Source of the DNA: Sphingomonas suaedae | GTDB taxonomy: Bacteria; Pseudomonadota; Alphaproteobacteria; Sphingomonadales; Sphingomonadaceae | NCBI RefSeq assembly: GCF_007833215.1 | Contig: NZ_CP042239.1 | Location: 1,178,001-1,242,000 of the forward strand | DNA length: 64,000 nt | Reading direction: 5' to 3' | Shown here: piece by piece, positions 18,261 through 27,509 of the stretch | Numbering within the stretch: the first letter of the stretch is position 1 | Layout of the letters: each line of letters opens with the position of its first letter | Notes under the pieces: generated by a model | What the model was told of the DNA's origin: nothing | Database searches by the model: none | What the model saw: only the letters and a program-made list of their open reading frames with translations | Made by a program: the position numbers and the translations under genes

Positions 18261-20036
18261 TTATTCGAACGGATCGCCGACCGGCACGCCGCCGACGAAG
18301 ACCTGGCGGCGCTGGACCGGGCGGACCTCGATTTCGCCCGCGTCAAGCCCGGCGGCCGCTGCACGCACATCCGATGCGGTCTCTGTTGAAGATTTCGCAG
18401 CTTCGGCCGCATCAGCCCATTTTCCGTTCGCAATCACATATCGCCGCACCGCATCGGTGCCCCCGTAGCGCGCATTCCCCACTACTTGCATCTTGGCGAC
18501 GGGCGTATCGCTGGGCGTAGATTGGCTGGTGAACTGCGAGTGAGCGAGGAGCACCGCCTCCTTGCCTCCCGGCAGGAAGGCCAGCGTGCAACGTTCGGCT
18601 CGGCACTCCCAGGTTTCCGCAATCGCTTGACGCAGTTCCGCAGGCAGCGGCGTTCCCGCCGGCAGGATGCGAAGCGTCTTGTCGAGCGACTCTTCCCGAA
18701 CCGCCTGTGTTCCGTCCGGCGCATCCCAGCGATACCTGGCGGTTGCCGCTTCGGTCGCCCCCTTGCGGATCGCCTCGTTCTTCGACGCTTTAAAGCGCTC
18801 CAATGCCTTTCGACCCGGCTCACCGAAGTCAAACGCCAAGGCGCGCCAGTCGAACTTGTCCGGTGCAACCTTCCCCGACTCCAGCCGCGCGACCTGGTCG
18901 CGGGTCGAAATCGCGTTGAAGCTCACCAGCGGCGTCGCCAGCAGCAGTGCGACGCCGCACACGATCATCGCCAGATACAGGTTGGCCGACCGCACCCGCT
19001 CCGCCCACGCGCCGCGCCCGCGGATCACGCTGACCAGATACGCCACCGCCACCACCGTTGCGATGACGACGAAGGTCAGCCCCCAGAGCCGCTCCGGCGT
19101 ATAACCATATTGCCCAATGCGCAGCCCCGTTGAGACCTGCGCGATCACCACCAGCGGCAGGATCGCCACCGCCAGCACCAGCGCCGCCCAGCGCAGCACG
19201 CGGTTGCGCGGCGCATCATCGCCGCCGTTCCCGATCACCGCATTCACCAGCAGCAGCGCGCCGACCGCGCACGCCAGCAGGATCGGCGTGGTCGACTTGG
19301 TCGCCTCCCATAGCGGCTGCAACCCGGTGAACGGCAGCGCGATCAGGAACAGCCCCAGCCCCACCGCCAGCACCGGCGCGAGCACGCCCAGCACCAGCAT
19401 CGCGACAGTCTGGAGCAACCCAACGATCCGCCGCTGTTCGCGCAGCAGCGCCAGCCCCAGCCCGAACGCCAACCCGACCAGCGGTCGCCAGAACCACTCC
19501 TTCCGCAGCAGGTCCGAAAGCAGCTCGATCCCGATCAGATCGAACAGCGCGGCCAGCAGCCAGGACAGCAGCATGACGACCACGACGAACGCCCAGCCAA
19601 GGCACCACAGCACCGCGTTGGTCCAGGCATGGTCGTGCGCCAAAGGATAGGAGATCGGCCGAAACCCGCCCTCGCGCCCCGCCTGAAACAGCGGTGCGGC
19701 AATTCCGATGGCGAGGGCCAGGCACACGAGCCGCCACCCCTCGCTCGAGCTCCACCCCGATGTCGCGCCGTTGAAATAGAGGATCAGCGCCGCGACCGCC
19801 CCGCATCCCAGCGCGAATGCCGCCGACCGGATCAGGTCGGCGCGGATCACCACGAACCCGAACACGATCGCCGAGACGCTGACGAAACTCAGCAGCGCCA
19901 GCCGCCCCGCGCCGATCTGCGCCTGATATCCCGTGCCGATGATCCAGTGCGCGATCAGCCCGGTAACCAGCCCCAGCGCCGCCAGTATCGCCGGAAGCAG
20001 CGGCCAGCGTTCGTCCCCGCCCTCGATTCGCGTCAT
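18261..20036 (-). CDS. DUF4153 family multi-pass membrane protein
   Basis: 591 residues. The first roughly 390 residues hold about ten to twelve hydrophobic helices with an aromatic/arginine-rich loop (GYTPERLWGLTFVVIATVVAVAYL) that is typical of DUF4153. The last 200 residues are soluble and contain an ATARYRWDAPDG stretch, probably outside the membrane. The function of the family is unknown. Same strand as gatC but 43 bp upstream, so possibly co-transcribed with the gat operon. Confidence 0.8.
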   Translation of the reverse strand: MTRIEGGDERWPLLPAILAALGLVTGLIAHWIIGTGYQAQIGAGRLALLSFVSVSAIVFGFVVIRADLIRSAAFALGCGAVAALILYFNGATSGWSSSEGWRLVCLALAIGIAAPLFQAGREGGFRPISYPLAHDHAWTNAVLWCLGWAFVVVVMLLSWLLAALFDLIGIELLSDLLRKEWFWRPLVGLAFGLGLALLREQRRIVGLLQTVAMLVLGVLAPVLAVGLGLFLIALPFTGLQPLWEATKSTTPILLACAVGALLLVNAVIGNGGDDAPRNRVLRWAALVLAVAILPLVVIAQVSTGLRIGQYGYTPERLWGLTFVVIATVVAVAYLVSVIRGRGAWAERVRSANLYLAMIVCGVALLLATPLVSFNAISTRDQVARLESGKVAPDKFDWRALAFDFGEPGRKALERFKASKNEAIRKGATEAATARYRWDAPDGTQAVREESLDKTLRILPAGTPLPAELRQAIAETWECRAERCTLAFLPGGKEAVLLAHSQFTSQSTPSDTPVAKMQVVGNARYGGTDAVRRYVIANGKWADAAEAAKSSTETASDVRAAAAGLDAGEIEVRPVQRRQVFVGGVPVGDPFE

Positions 20037-20179
20037 CCTGCCCAGCTCCCACCCGCACGATCCTTGCGGCAGCCGGTTCTACTTCGCCCCCTCAACCGCG
20101 TCGAGTGCCGGGCAAAGCCCCTTTGCCCTTCCCCATTTCCCCGCTAGCCTCCCCCCCCACATCAAAAAAAGGACCGGCT

Positions 20180-21478
20180 ATGCGGCATATCGCGGTGATC
20201 GGATCGGGGCCGGCGGGCTATTACACCGCAGAAGCGTGCCAGAAGCAGTTCGGGGAGGATGTCCGGGTCGATATTATCGATCGCCTGCCCGTCCCTTTCG
20301 GCCTGATCCGCAGCGGCGTAGCGCCCGATCATCAGTCGATCAAAGGGGTCTCGCGCCGGTACGAGGCGGTGGCGCTGACCGACACGGTCCGCTTCGTCGG
20401 TAATGTAACGGTGGGCAGCGACGTCACCATCCCCGAACTGATGGACCTTTATGACGCCGTGGTGCTGGCGACCGGCGCCCCCTCCGACCGGCCGCTGGAG
20501 GTTCCAGGCGCCGACCTGCCCGGCGTCACCGGCTCCGCCGCATTCGTCGGCTGGTATAACGGCCATCCCGACTTCGCCGACCTCGCCCCGCCGCTCGAAG
20601 GACCCGGTGCAGTGGTGATCGGCAACGGCAATGTCGCGCTCGACGTCGCGCGCATCCTCGCCAAGACGCGCGCCGAGTTCGCCGGATCGGACATCGTCAG
20701 CCACGCGCTCGACGCGCTGACGGGATCGGGGATTGAGACGATCACCCTGCTCGGCCGCCGCGGTCCGCATCAGATCGCGATGACGCCCAAGGAGCTTGGC
20801 GAACTCGGCGAGCTCCAGCGCGCCGCCCCGGTGGTCGATGCCGCCGATTTCCCCCCCGATCTCGACGATGCTTTGCTCGAGCCCGGCCTGCGCAAATCGG
20901 TGACGCATCTGCGCAACTTCGCCGCCGCCAGCGTCGACAAGCCGGTGCACATCGTCTTCGACTTCTTCGCCATGCCGCTGCGGATCGAGGGGGAGGGCCG
21001 CGTCGAGCGGGTGATCGTCGAGCGCACCCGGCTGGACGAGCGCGGCGCGGCGGTTGGGACGGGCGAAACCTATGCGATCCCGGCGGGCCTCGTCGTCTCA
21101 TGCATCGGATACCGCACCCCCCGGATCGAGGGGGTGCCCTATGACGACCGCGCCGGTCGCTTCGCCAATGACGAAGGGCGCGTGCTGCCGGGCCTCTATG
21201 CCGTCGGCTGGGCGCGGCGCGGCCCCACCGGCACGATCGGCACCAACCGCCCCGACGGCTTCGCCATCGCCGAAAAGATCGCCGAAGATATCCCGCACGG
21301 CACCGGCAAGGGCGGTCGTCCCGCGCTCGATGCGCTGCTCGCATCGCGAAATGTCGATGTCGTCACCTTCCGCGACTGGCAAAAGATCGACGCGGCCGAA
21401 ATCGCCGCCGCCCGCGCCGATTCCCCGCGTGAGAAGTTTACCAGCGTGACCGAAATGCTCGACGCGCGCGGGGCATAA
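20180..21478 (+). CDS. Ferredoxin-NADP(+) reductase, adrenodoxin-reductase/FprA type
   Basis: 432 residues. FAD site HIAVIGSGPAGYYTAEAC at the N-terminus, then PFGLIRSGVAPDH, the adrenodoxin-reductase hallmark. NADP site VVIGNGNVALDVARIL near residue 155, and ITLLGRRGPHQIAMTPKEL. C-terminal GWARRGPTGTIGTNRPDGF holds the second FAD/NADP contact. It passes electrons between NADPH and ferredoxin. The start at 20180 was chosen because homology begins at MRHIAVIG; upstream codons are low-complexity. Confidence 0.92.
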   Translation: MRHIAVIGSGPAGYYTAEACQKQFGEDVRVDIIDRLPVPFGLIRSGVAPDHQSIKGVSRRYEAVALTDTVRFVGNVTVGSDVTIPELMDLYDAVVLATGAPSDRPLEVPGADLPGVTGSAAFVGWYNGHPDFADLAPPLEGPGAVVIGNGNVALDVARILAKTRAEFAGSDIVSHALDALTGSGIETITLLGRRGPHQIAMTPKELGELGELQRAAPVVDAADFPPDLDDALLEPGLRKSVTHLRNFAAASVDKPVHIVFDFFAMPLRIEGEGRVERVIVERTRLDERGAAVGTGETYAIPAGLVVSCIGYRTPRIEGVPYDDRAGRFANDEGRVLPGLYAVGWARRGPTGTIGTNRPDGFAIAEKIAEDIPHGTGKGGRPALDALLASRNVDVVTFRDWQKIDAAEIAAARADSPREKFTSVTEMLDARGA

Positions 21479-21496
21479 AAAAGCGCGCAGGGGCGC

Positions 21497-21525
21497 TTGC
21501 AAGGCCGGATTGCGCCGGTTATAGG
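21497..21525 (+). promoter_or_regulatory. Candidate sigma-70-type promoter for tRNA-Pro
   Basis: TTGCAA (21497-21502) and TATAGG (21520-21525) with a 17-bp spacer, about 60 bp before the tRNA gene. It is preceded by a small hairpin AAGCGC...GCGCTT (21481-21498) that overlaps the -35. Motif match only. Confidence 0.4.
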
Positions 21526-21587
21526 CCCGCCTCCAAGCGGCGCGGTCTGCCCACCCGGGGCCTTTGACAAGGACTTCGTCGCTCAGT

Positions 21588-21664
21588 CGGGGAATAGCTC
21601 AGCCTGGTAGAGCACTGCCTTCGGGAGGCAGGGGCCGGAGGTTCGAATCCTCTTTCCCCGACCA
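21588..21664 (+). tRNA. tRNA-Pro (anticodon CGG)
   Basis: A full cloverleaf can be folded: acceptor CGGGGAA/TTCCCCG, D stem GCTC/GAGC, anticodon stem CTGCC/GGCAG with loop TTCGGGA (anticodon CGG), T arm GGAGG-TTCGAAT-CCTCT, and an encoded CCA at 21662-21664. It decodes CCG proline codons. G36 followed by G37 makes it a predicted TrmD substrate. It is 174 bp before an AT-richer SUKH gene, a typical tRNA-flanking cargo position, but no integrase or attachment repeat is seen. Confidence 0.96.
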
Positions 21665-21837
21665 TATTTCACCATATGCTGATGCAGCGGCATCGCGACT
21701 AGCGCCCGGTCACCGGCCCCGCCATTCGCGCGCGAAAACGTCGCTGAGCCACTGCTAAAGACCGGATGTCGGGAGCTGGGTGGAAAGCGGACATTCCGCT
21801 CTTCCAGGACCCCAACCCGAGGCGCTACATAGGCGAG

Positions 21838-22293
21838 ATGAGCTTGGATCGCTTCATCGCGCTTTGGACACATCCGGATTATGCTCCCGATCCGGTTTCT
21901 GAAGGCGAGCTGGAACGCGCCGAGGATCGACTAAACACACGACTACCGACCGATTACCGCACCGCTGTTCTCCAAGCCGGACTGCCGCGCCCAAACATTG
22001 AACTACTCGATGCGATCGTTGATCGAGAGCTCGACCTTAGGGACGTGAGCGAGTTCCTCAGTCCGGCGGAGCTTGTGTCTGTCACTCAGGACTGGCGCGC
22101 TTTAGGTTTACCTAACGACTTTATTGCCTTCGCTACCGACTGCATGGGCAATCTATTCTGCTTTCCCATAGCTGCTGAAGCTGGGGAACCAGCCCCGGTC
22201 ATCTTTTTTAATCATGACGACGGGACCGTGGACGTGATCGCTCCGTCATTCGCCCTATGGATCGAGGAGTTCTGCGGAGTGGCGCCGCATTGA
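21838..22293 (+). CDS. SMI1/KNR4 (SUKH) family protein, possible orphan immunity protein
   Basis: About 151 residues from ATG 21838; an ATG at 21766 is also in frame. The family core is visible: EGELERAEDRLNTRLPTDYRTAVLQAGLP near the start, then CMGNLFCFPI and VIFFNHDDGTVDVIAPSFALWIEEF at the end. SUKH proteins are often immunity proteins for polymorphic or nuclease toxins, but no toxin gene is adjacent. Composition is less GC-rich than the neighbours, and it sits just after a tRNA gene, which suggests transfer. Confidence 0.72.
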   Translation: MSLDRFIALWTHPDYAPDPVSEGELERAEDRLNTRLPTDYRTAVLQAGLPRPNIELLDAIVDRELDLRDVSEFLSPAELVSVTQDWRALGLPNDFIAFATDCMGNLFCFPIAAEAGEPAPVIFFNHDDGTVDVIAPSFALWIEEFCGVAPH

Positions 22294-22457
22294 TGGAACG
22301 TCCGCAAGTGGGTCGAGAACGGTCAGGCAGCTATCAAACTCAATAGCTGCCCTTCCCCTTGCAAGCCCGTCCAAATTGCTGGCCGCCTTCGGTCTTCCTC
22401 GAAATCGAAATATGCTGTGGATCGTGGCTGAGGCGCCTTCGCCCGAATACGGCAACC

Positions 22458-23813
22458 CTACAGTCCCTCGCCCCCCACCCAATGCGCGTTGGACAGCCGC
22501 CGTGCGACGTCCCAGGTCTGGCGGCGGATGTCGGGGACCGCGACGATTTCCCAGAACGCCCCGCGCGTCATCGGGCCCAGCGCGAACAGCCGCCGGTTCG
22601 CAGTCCCGTCCGCGCCGATCACCTCGCCCGCACCATTGACGTCGATCCCCAGATGCGCGGCGTCCGGCCGGATCGCTCCGTCCTCACGCAACGCGACCAG
22701 CAACGGATCGTCGGTGCGGTTGAGGTCGCCCAGCGGCCCGGTGCAATTGACCACCCGGCGCACCCGCATCACCGCTTCGCCATGGCTCCCGCGCGGGCGC
22801 CAGCGCACCGCGACCGCGCCATCCTGCGCGGCAAAGCCCAGCGTCTTGCCCGCCACGACTTCCAGCTGCCCCCGCGCCTGCATCGCATCCAGCCGGTCGG
22901 CCACCTGCGGCGCCAACCGGTGGCGATGCACGTCCCACCAGGGGCGCAGATGGCGCAGGAACCGCCCCCGCTCCGCCTCGCTCGCATTGGCCCACATCGG
23001 CTGGGTAAAGGGGCGCAGTTCGTCCACCGCATTGCGCCATCCGATCGCCTCGGCACGCGTCCGCACCCGGCGCACCAGCGCCGACGCCACCGTCGCGGGC
23101 CGTTCCTCGATTCGCTGCCAAGCCCCGCCCGCCGCGTGCCGCCGCGGCAGCAGCCCGCGCCGCGACAGCGCGACAATCTTCCCGCCAAAACCCCGCGCCT
23201 CCAGCATCAGCGCGACATCGACCATCGTCAGCCCGGTGCCGATCACCAGCACCGTGTCGGCATCGTCCAGCCCGTCGCCGATATCGCCCGCCCATGGATC
23301 GCCCTTGTAGAGATCGCCGGGCAACGTCGCCGGATCGAGCCCCGGCGGATCATGCGGCGGCAGATTGCCCACCGCCAGCACCGCCGCGTCGGCCTCCAAC
23401 TTCTCGCCATCCGCCAACGCCAGCGTCACGCCGTCGACGCGCTCGTCCAGCCGCGTGACCTCGCCACGCCTCACGGTCAGCCGCCCGCCGCTCCCCGCCA
23501 CCGCCGCGTCGAGCAGTTCGCGCAGATACTCGCCATAGGTCACCCGCGCCGCAAAGGCGTGCGCTGCATCGGCCACCCCGCGCTCCGCGAGCCAGCGCGC
23601 GAAATGCCCGGGATCGTCGGGAAAGGCGCTCATATTCCCCGCACGCACATTGAGCACATGGCTGGGATGCGCCGCGCCATAGGCCAGCCCCAGCCCCGGC
23701 GCCCCCGCCCGTTCGATCAGCGTCGCGCGCGGACCCTTGTGCCGCAACAGGTTGATCGCCTGCAACGTGCCCGAAAACCCCGCACCGACGATGGCGACAT
23801 GCTCGATCCGCAT
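22458..23813 (-). CDS. FAD/NAD(P)-binding protein (FAD-NAD(P)-binding superfamily)
   Basis: About 451 residues. N-terminal Rossmann motif HVAIVGAGFSGTLQAINLL, a substrate-side LGLAYGAAHPSHVLNVRAGNMS, and a second nucleotide-binding motif VLVIGTGLTMVDVALML near residue 170. VVNCTGPLGDLNRTDDPLL is typical of uncharacterised FAD-NAD(P) proteins resembling hydroxylases or lysine/ornithine monooxygenases. Substrate unknown. The start was placed at 23813 where homology begins; the DUF6356 gene ends 4 bp upstream, so the two are likely co-transcribed. Confidence 0.82.
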   Translation of the reverse strand: MRIEHVAIVGAGFSGTLQAINLLRHKGPRATLIERAGAPGLGLAYGAAHPSHVLNVRAGNMSAFPDDPGHFARWLAERGVADAAHAFAARVTYGEYLRELLDAAVAGSGGRLTVRRGEVTRLDERVDGVTLALADGEKLEADAAVLAVGNLPPHDPPGLDPATLPGDLYKGDPWAGDIGDGLDDADTVLVIGTGLTMVDVALMLEARGFGGKIVALSRRGLLPRRHAAGGAWQRIEERPATVASALVRRVRTRAEAIGWRNAVDELRPFTQPMWANASEAERGRFLRHLRPWWDVHRHRLAPQVADRLDAMQARGQLEVVAGKTLGFAAQDGAVAVRWRPRGSHGEAVMRVRRVVNCTGPLGDLNRTDDPLLVALREDGAIRPDAAHLGIDVNGAGEVIGADGTANRRLFALGPMTRGAFWEIVAVPDIRRQTWDVARRLSNAHWVGGEGL

Positions 23814-23817
23814 ATCC

Positions 23818-24084
23818 TCAAATCTCGTAGTCGAGCTGCCATTCCGGCGCCTCGAATGCAGGTCGCTGCTCGGCAAAGGCCGGCTGGCGCGCCTTCATCG
23901 TGCCGTAGAGCGACTTCACGGTATCGCTGGCGGTGCGGATGAACAGCGCGGGCAGGAACGCGTGGACGATGCACGCCAGCCCCCCGATCACCATCCGCAC
24001 GCCGAACCCGGCCGCCGTCGCGAAATGCTCGGCGTAACTTTCGCCGACATCGCGCGGGTGATCGATGAACAGACGTTTGAACAT
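23818..24084 (-). CDS. DUF6356 family small membrane protein
   Basis: 88 residues. MFKRLFIDHPRDVGESYAEHF is followed by a hydrophobic segment with GLACIVHAFLPALFI and a soluble tail rich in aromatic residues. The family is common in sphingomonads and of unknown function. It is immediately upstream of the FAD/NAD(P)-binding protein gene. Confidence 0.75.
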   Translation of the reverse strand: MFKRLFIDHPRDVGESYAEHFATAAGFGVRMVIGGLACIVHAFLPALFIRTASDTVKSLYGTMKARQPAFAEQRPAFEAPEWQLDYEI

Positions 24085-24106
24085 GCGCTACTCCTAAGGG
24101 CAAGCC

Positions 24107-24212
24107 GTCATCCCCGCGAAAGCGGGGACCCATCTCCAACGCGTTCCTCTAGCCACGCGAGCGCGGTCGACGAACGGACAGGAAGGTGGGCCCCCGCGTT
24201 CGCGGGGATGAC
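24107..24212. repeat. Inverted pair of REP-like GC-rich palindromes
   Basis: GTCATCCCCGCGAAAGCGGGGA (24107-24128, read as two arms around CGCGAAAGCG) and its inverted relative CCCCCGCGTTCGCGGGGATGAC (24191-24212) flank a 60-bp spacer in the gap between the DUF6356 gene and hutC. Each copy is itself a hairpin. This is the layout of REP/BIME elements found between genes in sphingomonads. Confidence 0.8.
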
Positions 24213-24232
24213 GATCCTGATTGCGCGACGAC

Positions 24233-24928
24233 CTAGCCACGCGGCGTGAAATCCTCGACCAGCTGGTAATGCTCGCCCGGAAAAATCTGGCGCGCGAACG
24301 TCACCGGCGCCTTGCCGCGCCAGGTCCAGCGCTCGACCTGCAAACAGGCCGCGCCCTCGGCCAGCTTCAGCCGCCCCGCCGCTTCCGCACTCGCCCCCAC
24401 CGCCGCGATCCGGTGCCGCGCATCGGTCCAGGGAACATGGGCGAGCAACCAGCTGCCCGGCGCGGTCGCGGAGAAGTCCGCCTCCGCCGCTTCGGGCGCG
24501 GCCGCCAGGTCCAGCCAGCGCTCCTCCCAGCCGAATGGCGCGCGCCCGGCATGATGCACGCCCGTCAGCACCAGCCAGCCGCTGCCAGAGCCCCGCACCG
24601 GAAATCCCGGCGGCGCGCGACGGTGCAGGTTCACCGTCAGCAATTCCCAGCGATAGACCTCGCCCCGCCCCGCGATCAGCGCGGCGATATCGGGCACCCC
24701 CACCACGGGCGCGCGGATCGACGGCGGCGCGACGAAGCTCCCCGCACGCCGCTTGCGCTCGATCAACCCTTCGCGCGCCAGGCGGCTGAGCGCCTTGTTC
24801 GCCGTCGCGCGGGCGCAGCGATAGGCCTCCATCAGCTCATGCTCGGTCGGTACGCGCGTGCCCGGCGCCCATTCGCCCGAGCGGATGCGCCCCTCGATCT
24901 CGCCCCGGATGCGCGCCTCGATGCTCAT
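24233..24928 (-). CDS. hutC: Histidine utilisation repressor HutC (GntR family)
   Basis: About 231 residues. N-terminal GntR winged helix (RIRGEIEGRIRSGEWAPGTRVPTEHELMEAYRCARATANKALSRLAREGLI), then the UTRA effector domain (VNLHRRAPPGFPV... to VERWTWRGKAPVTFARQIFPGEHYQL). It represses hut genes until urocanate binds. The ATG at 24928 overlaps the hutF TGA (ATGA). A HutC-type palindrome lies at 26275-26288 between the two hut arms. Confidence 0.93.
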   Translation of the reverse strand: MSIEARIRGEIEGRIRSGEWAPGTRVPTEHELMEAYRCARATANKALSRLAREGLIERKRRAGSFVAPPSIRAPVVGVPDIAALIAGRGEVYRWELLTVNLHRRAPPGFPVRGSGSGWLVLTGVHHAGRAPFGWEERWLDLAAAPEAAEADFSATAPGSWLLAHVPWTDARHRIAAVGASAEAAGRLKLAEGAACLQVERWTWRGKAPVTFARQIFPGEHYQLVEDFTPRG

Positions 24929-26268
24929 GCCAGCAGATCCTTCAGCGCCACGCCATAGCGCGCCTCGATCGCCGCGCGGTACCGGTGCCGCCCACCCTCG
25001 ACCTGCTTCACGCCCCCGCGCCACACGCAGTCGACCGGGCGGCGGCTGGCAAAGATCCAGCTGTCGATCAGCGCATCTCCCGACCGGCCTCCGAATGCGG
25101 GATCGCTGCGATCGAGCGACACGATATCCGCCTGACGCCCGACCGCTAGGCCCGTCTCGACCCCCAGCGATCGCCCGCCCCCCGCCACCGCCGCCGCGAA
25201 CAGCCGCGCGCCGGTCGCCGGTCGCGCATCGCTCGCCAGCAGGTTCCGGCCCCGTCGCGACAGGCGCTGGCCATATTCGAGCAACCGCAACTCCTCCGCC
25301 GCATCGATCCGCACGTTGGAATCGCTACCGACCCCGAACGCCCCGTTCGCCGCCAGATAGTCGATGGCGGGGAACAGGCCATCCCCCAGATTGGCCTCGG
25401 TAATCGGGCACAATCCGGCCACCGCGCCCCGCGCCGCGATGTCGGCAATCTCGTCCGCGTCGACATGCGTCGCATGGATCAGCGTCCAGCGCGCATCGAC
25501 CGGCGCGGCGTCGAGCAGCCAGCGGACCGGACGCCGCCCGCTCCACGCCACGCAATCCTCCACTTCCTTCACCTGTTCGGCGCTATGGATATGCACCGGC
25601 CCGCCCTTTGCGATGGGCAACAAAGCACTCAGCTCTTCCGGCGTCACCGCGCGCAGGCTGTGCGGCGCGATGCCGATCACGCCATTCCGTGGCAGCTTCG
25701 CCCGCGCCCGCTCGACCAGATCGGCAAAGCCATCAACGTCGTTGACGAACCGCGCCTGTGCCGCCCCCGGCGCCTGCCCGCCGAACCCACCATGCGCGTA
25801 GAAAACCGGCAACAGCGTCAGCCCGATCCCCGCCGTCTCCGCCGCCGCCGCGATCCGACCGCTCATCTCGGCGGGGTCGGCATAGCGCGACCCGTCGGGC
25901 GCGTGGTGGAGATAGTGAAACTCGCCGACCCGCGTGAACCCGCTTTCCAGCATCTCGGCATAGGCCAGCGCGGCGATCGCCTCGCAATGCTCCGGCCCGA
26001 TCCGCCGCACGAAGCGGTACATCAACTCGCGCCACGACCAGAAATCGTCGCCCTGGCCCCCGCGCGCCTCGGTCAGCCCCGCCATCGCACGCTGAAAGGC
26101 GTGACTGTGCAGATTGGGCAGGCCCGGCAGCGCAGCGAAATGCAGCTCGTCCTGCGGCGCCGGATCGACCCCCGTCTCGACCGCGGCGATCCGCCCACCC
26201 GCAAGCGTCAGCCGGATGCGCTCCGCCCAGCCAGTCTCCAGCAACGCAGTCTCGAACCAAAGCGCCAT
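24925..26268 (-). CDS. hutF: Formimidoylglutamate deiminase HutF
   Basis: About 447 residues. Amidohydrolase fold with metal-binding [20 protein letters not shown] (HxH near residue 56), later [12 protein letters not shown] and [12 protein letters not shown], and the metal Asp in [15 protein letters not shown]. It converts N-formimidoyl-L-glutamate to N-formylglutamate, which HutG then cleaves, so the locus uses the five-step HutF-HutG route. The start at 26268 ([10 protein letters not shown]) lies 7 bp from the operator palindrome. Coupled to hutC. Confidence 0.94.
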   Translation of the reverse strand: MALWFETALLETGWAERIRLTLAGGRIAAVETGVDPAPQDELHFAALPGLPNLHSHAFQRAMAGLTEARGGQGDDFWSWRELMYRFVRRIGPEHCEAIAALAYAEMLESGFTRVGEFHYLHHAPDGSRYADPAEMSGRIAAAAETAGIGLTLLPVFYAHGGFGGQAPGAAQARFVNDVDGFADLVERARAKLPRNGVIGIAPHSLRAVTPEELSALLPIAKGGPVHIHSAEQVKEVEDCVAWSGRRPVRWLLDAAPVDARWTLIHATHVDADEIADIAARGAVAGLCPITEANLGDGLFPAIDYLAANGAFGVGSDSNVRIDAAEELRLLEYGQRLSRRGRNLLASDARPATGARLFAAAVAGGGRSLGVETGLAVGRQADIVSLDRSDPAFGGRSGDALIDSWIFASRRPVDCVWRGGVKQVEGGRHRYRAAIEARYGVALKDLLA

Positions 26269-26274
26269 GCCGAA

Positions 26275-26288
26275 TATGTCTAGACATA
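26275..26288. promoter_or_regulatory. HutC operator in the hutF/hutI divergent region
   Basis: TATGTCTAGACATA is a perfect 14-bp palindrome containing GTCTAGAC, which fits the GT-N-TA-N-AC consensus known for the HutC subfamily of GntR regulators. It lies 7 bp before hutF and 27 bp before the preferred hutI start, so one site could control both arms. Confidence 0.8.
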
Positions 26289-26315
26289 ATGGCCGCACTG
26301 TCCAACACTAAACGC

Positions 26316-27509
26316 ATGGCGACTCCTGCGGACAAACTCTGGCGCAACGCCCGCCTCGCGACGATGACCGGCGACGGGCTAGGCGTCGTCGAGCAGGGCG
26401 CCGTCGCGGCGACCGGCAATACGATCAGCTATGTCGGCCCCGCCACCGACGCTCCCGATGCGGCCGAGATCATCGATTGCGGAGGCCGCTGGATCACCCC
26501 CGGCCTGATCGACTGCCACACCCATCTCGTCCACGCAGGCAGCCGCGCAAAGGAGTTCGAGGCGCGGCTCGAGGGCGCGACCTATGAAGAGATCGCACGC
26601 GCCGGCGGCGGCATCCTCTCAACCGTCACCGCCACCCGCGCCGCGAGCGAAGACGATCTGATCGCCACCGCCCTCCCCCGCCTCGACCAGTTCATCGCCG
26701 AAGGCGTTACCACGGTCGAGATCAAGTCCGGCTACGGCCTCACCCTCGAAGACGAACTCAAGATGCTCCGCGCTGCCCGCCGCCTCGGCGAGGTCCGCGA
26801 CGTCCGTGTCCGCACCACATTGCTCGCCGCCCACGCAGTCCCCCCAGAGTATAAGGGCGATGCCGAGGGCTATGTCGACCTCGTCTGCCAAACCATCATC
26901 CCCGCCGCCGTCGGCGTCGCCGACGCCGTCGACGCCTTTTGCGAGGGCATCGGCTTCACCGCGCAGCAGACCGACCGTGTCCTCGCCGCTGCGGTCGCTC
27001 ACGGCCTGCCGGTCAAGCTCCACGCCGAACAGCTGTCCAATCTCTCCGGCGCCACGCTCGCCGCCCGCCACGGCGCCCTCTCCGCCGATCATCTCGAGCA
27101 TCTCGACGCTGCCGGGATCGCGGCAATGGCCGCGAACGGCACCGTCGCCACGCTCCTCCCCGGCGCCTTCTACTTCACGCGCGAGGAACGCCGCCCGCCG
27201 GTACAGGCGCTACGCGACGCAAACGTGCCCATCGCAATCGCCACCGATTGCAACCCCGGCACCTCGCCGATGGCGTCGCTCCTGCTCGCCGCGAACATGG
27301 GCGCGACCTTCTTCCGCCTCACCGTGGCCGAATGCCTGCGCGGCATCACCCTCAACGCCGCCCGCGCGCTGGGCGCGCACGCCCGGATCGGCAGCCTCGA
27401 ACAAGGCAAGGCGGCGGACCTCGCCATCTGGAACATCGCCGACCCGGCCGAGCTGGTCTACCGCATCGCCGCCAACCCCCTTCATGCACGAGTGTACGCA
27501 GGTCTATGA
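26316..27509 (+). CDS. hutI: Imidazolonepropionase HutI
   Basis: About 397 residues from ATG 26316; an ATG at 26289 is in frame but abuts the operator. Amidohydrolase metal site [13 protein letters not shown] near residue 70, substrate loop [31 protein letters not shown] near 240, and [12 protein letters not shown] near 305. It hydrolyses imidazolone propionate to formimidoylglutamate. No clear Shine-Dalgarno precedes either start. Its TGA overlaps the hutH ATG (ATGA). Confidence 0.95.
   Translation: MATPADKLWRNARLATMTGDGLGVVEQGAVAATGNTISYVGPATDAPDAAEIIDCGGRWITPGLIDCHTHLVHAGSRAKEFEARLEGATYEEIARAGGGILSTVTATRAASEDDLIATALPRLDQFIAEGVTTVEIKSGYGLTLEDELKMLRAARRLGEVRDVRVRTTLLAAHAVPPEYKGDAEGYVDLVCQTIIPAAVGVADAVDAFCEGIGFTAQQTDRVLAAAVAHGLPVKLHAEQLSNLSGATLAARHGALSADHLEHLDAAGIAAMAANGTVATLLPGAFYFTREERRPPVQALRDANVPIAIATDCNPGTSPMASLLLAANMGATFFRLTVAECLRGITLNAARALGAHARIGSLEQGKAADLAIWNIADPAELVYRIAANPLHARVYAGL

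Noticed and set aside
21563..21592. TTGACA just before tRNA-Pro as its -35 box
   Set aside because: A -10 at the right distance would fall inside the tRNA. The TTGCAA/TATAGG pair upstream fits better.
24107..24212. Possible CRISPR-like repeats
   Set aside because: Only two copies in inverted orientation and no regular spacers; no cas genes. They are REP-type palindromes.
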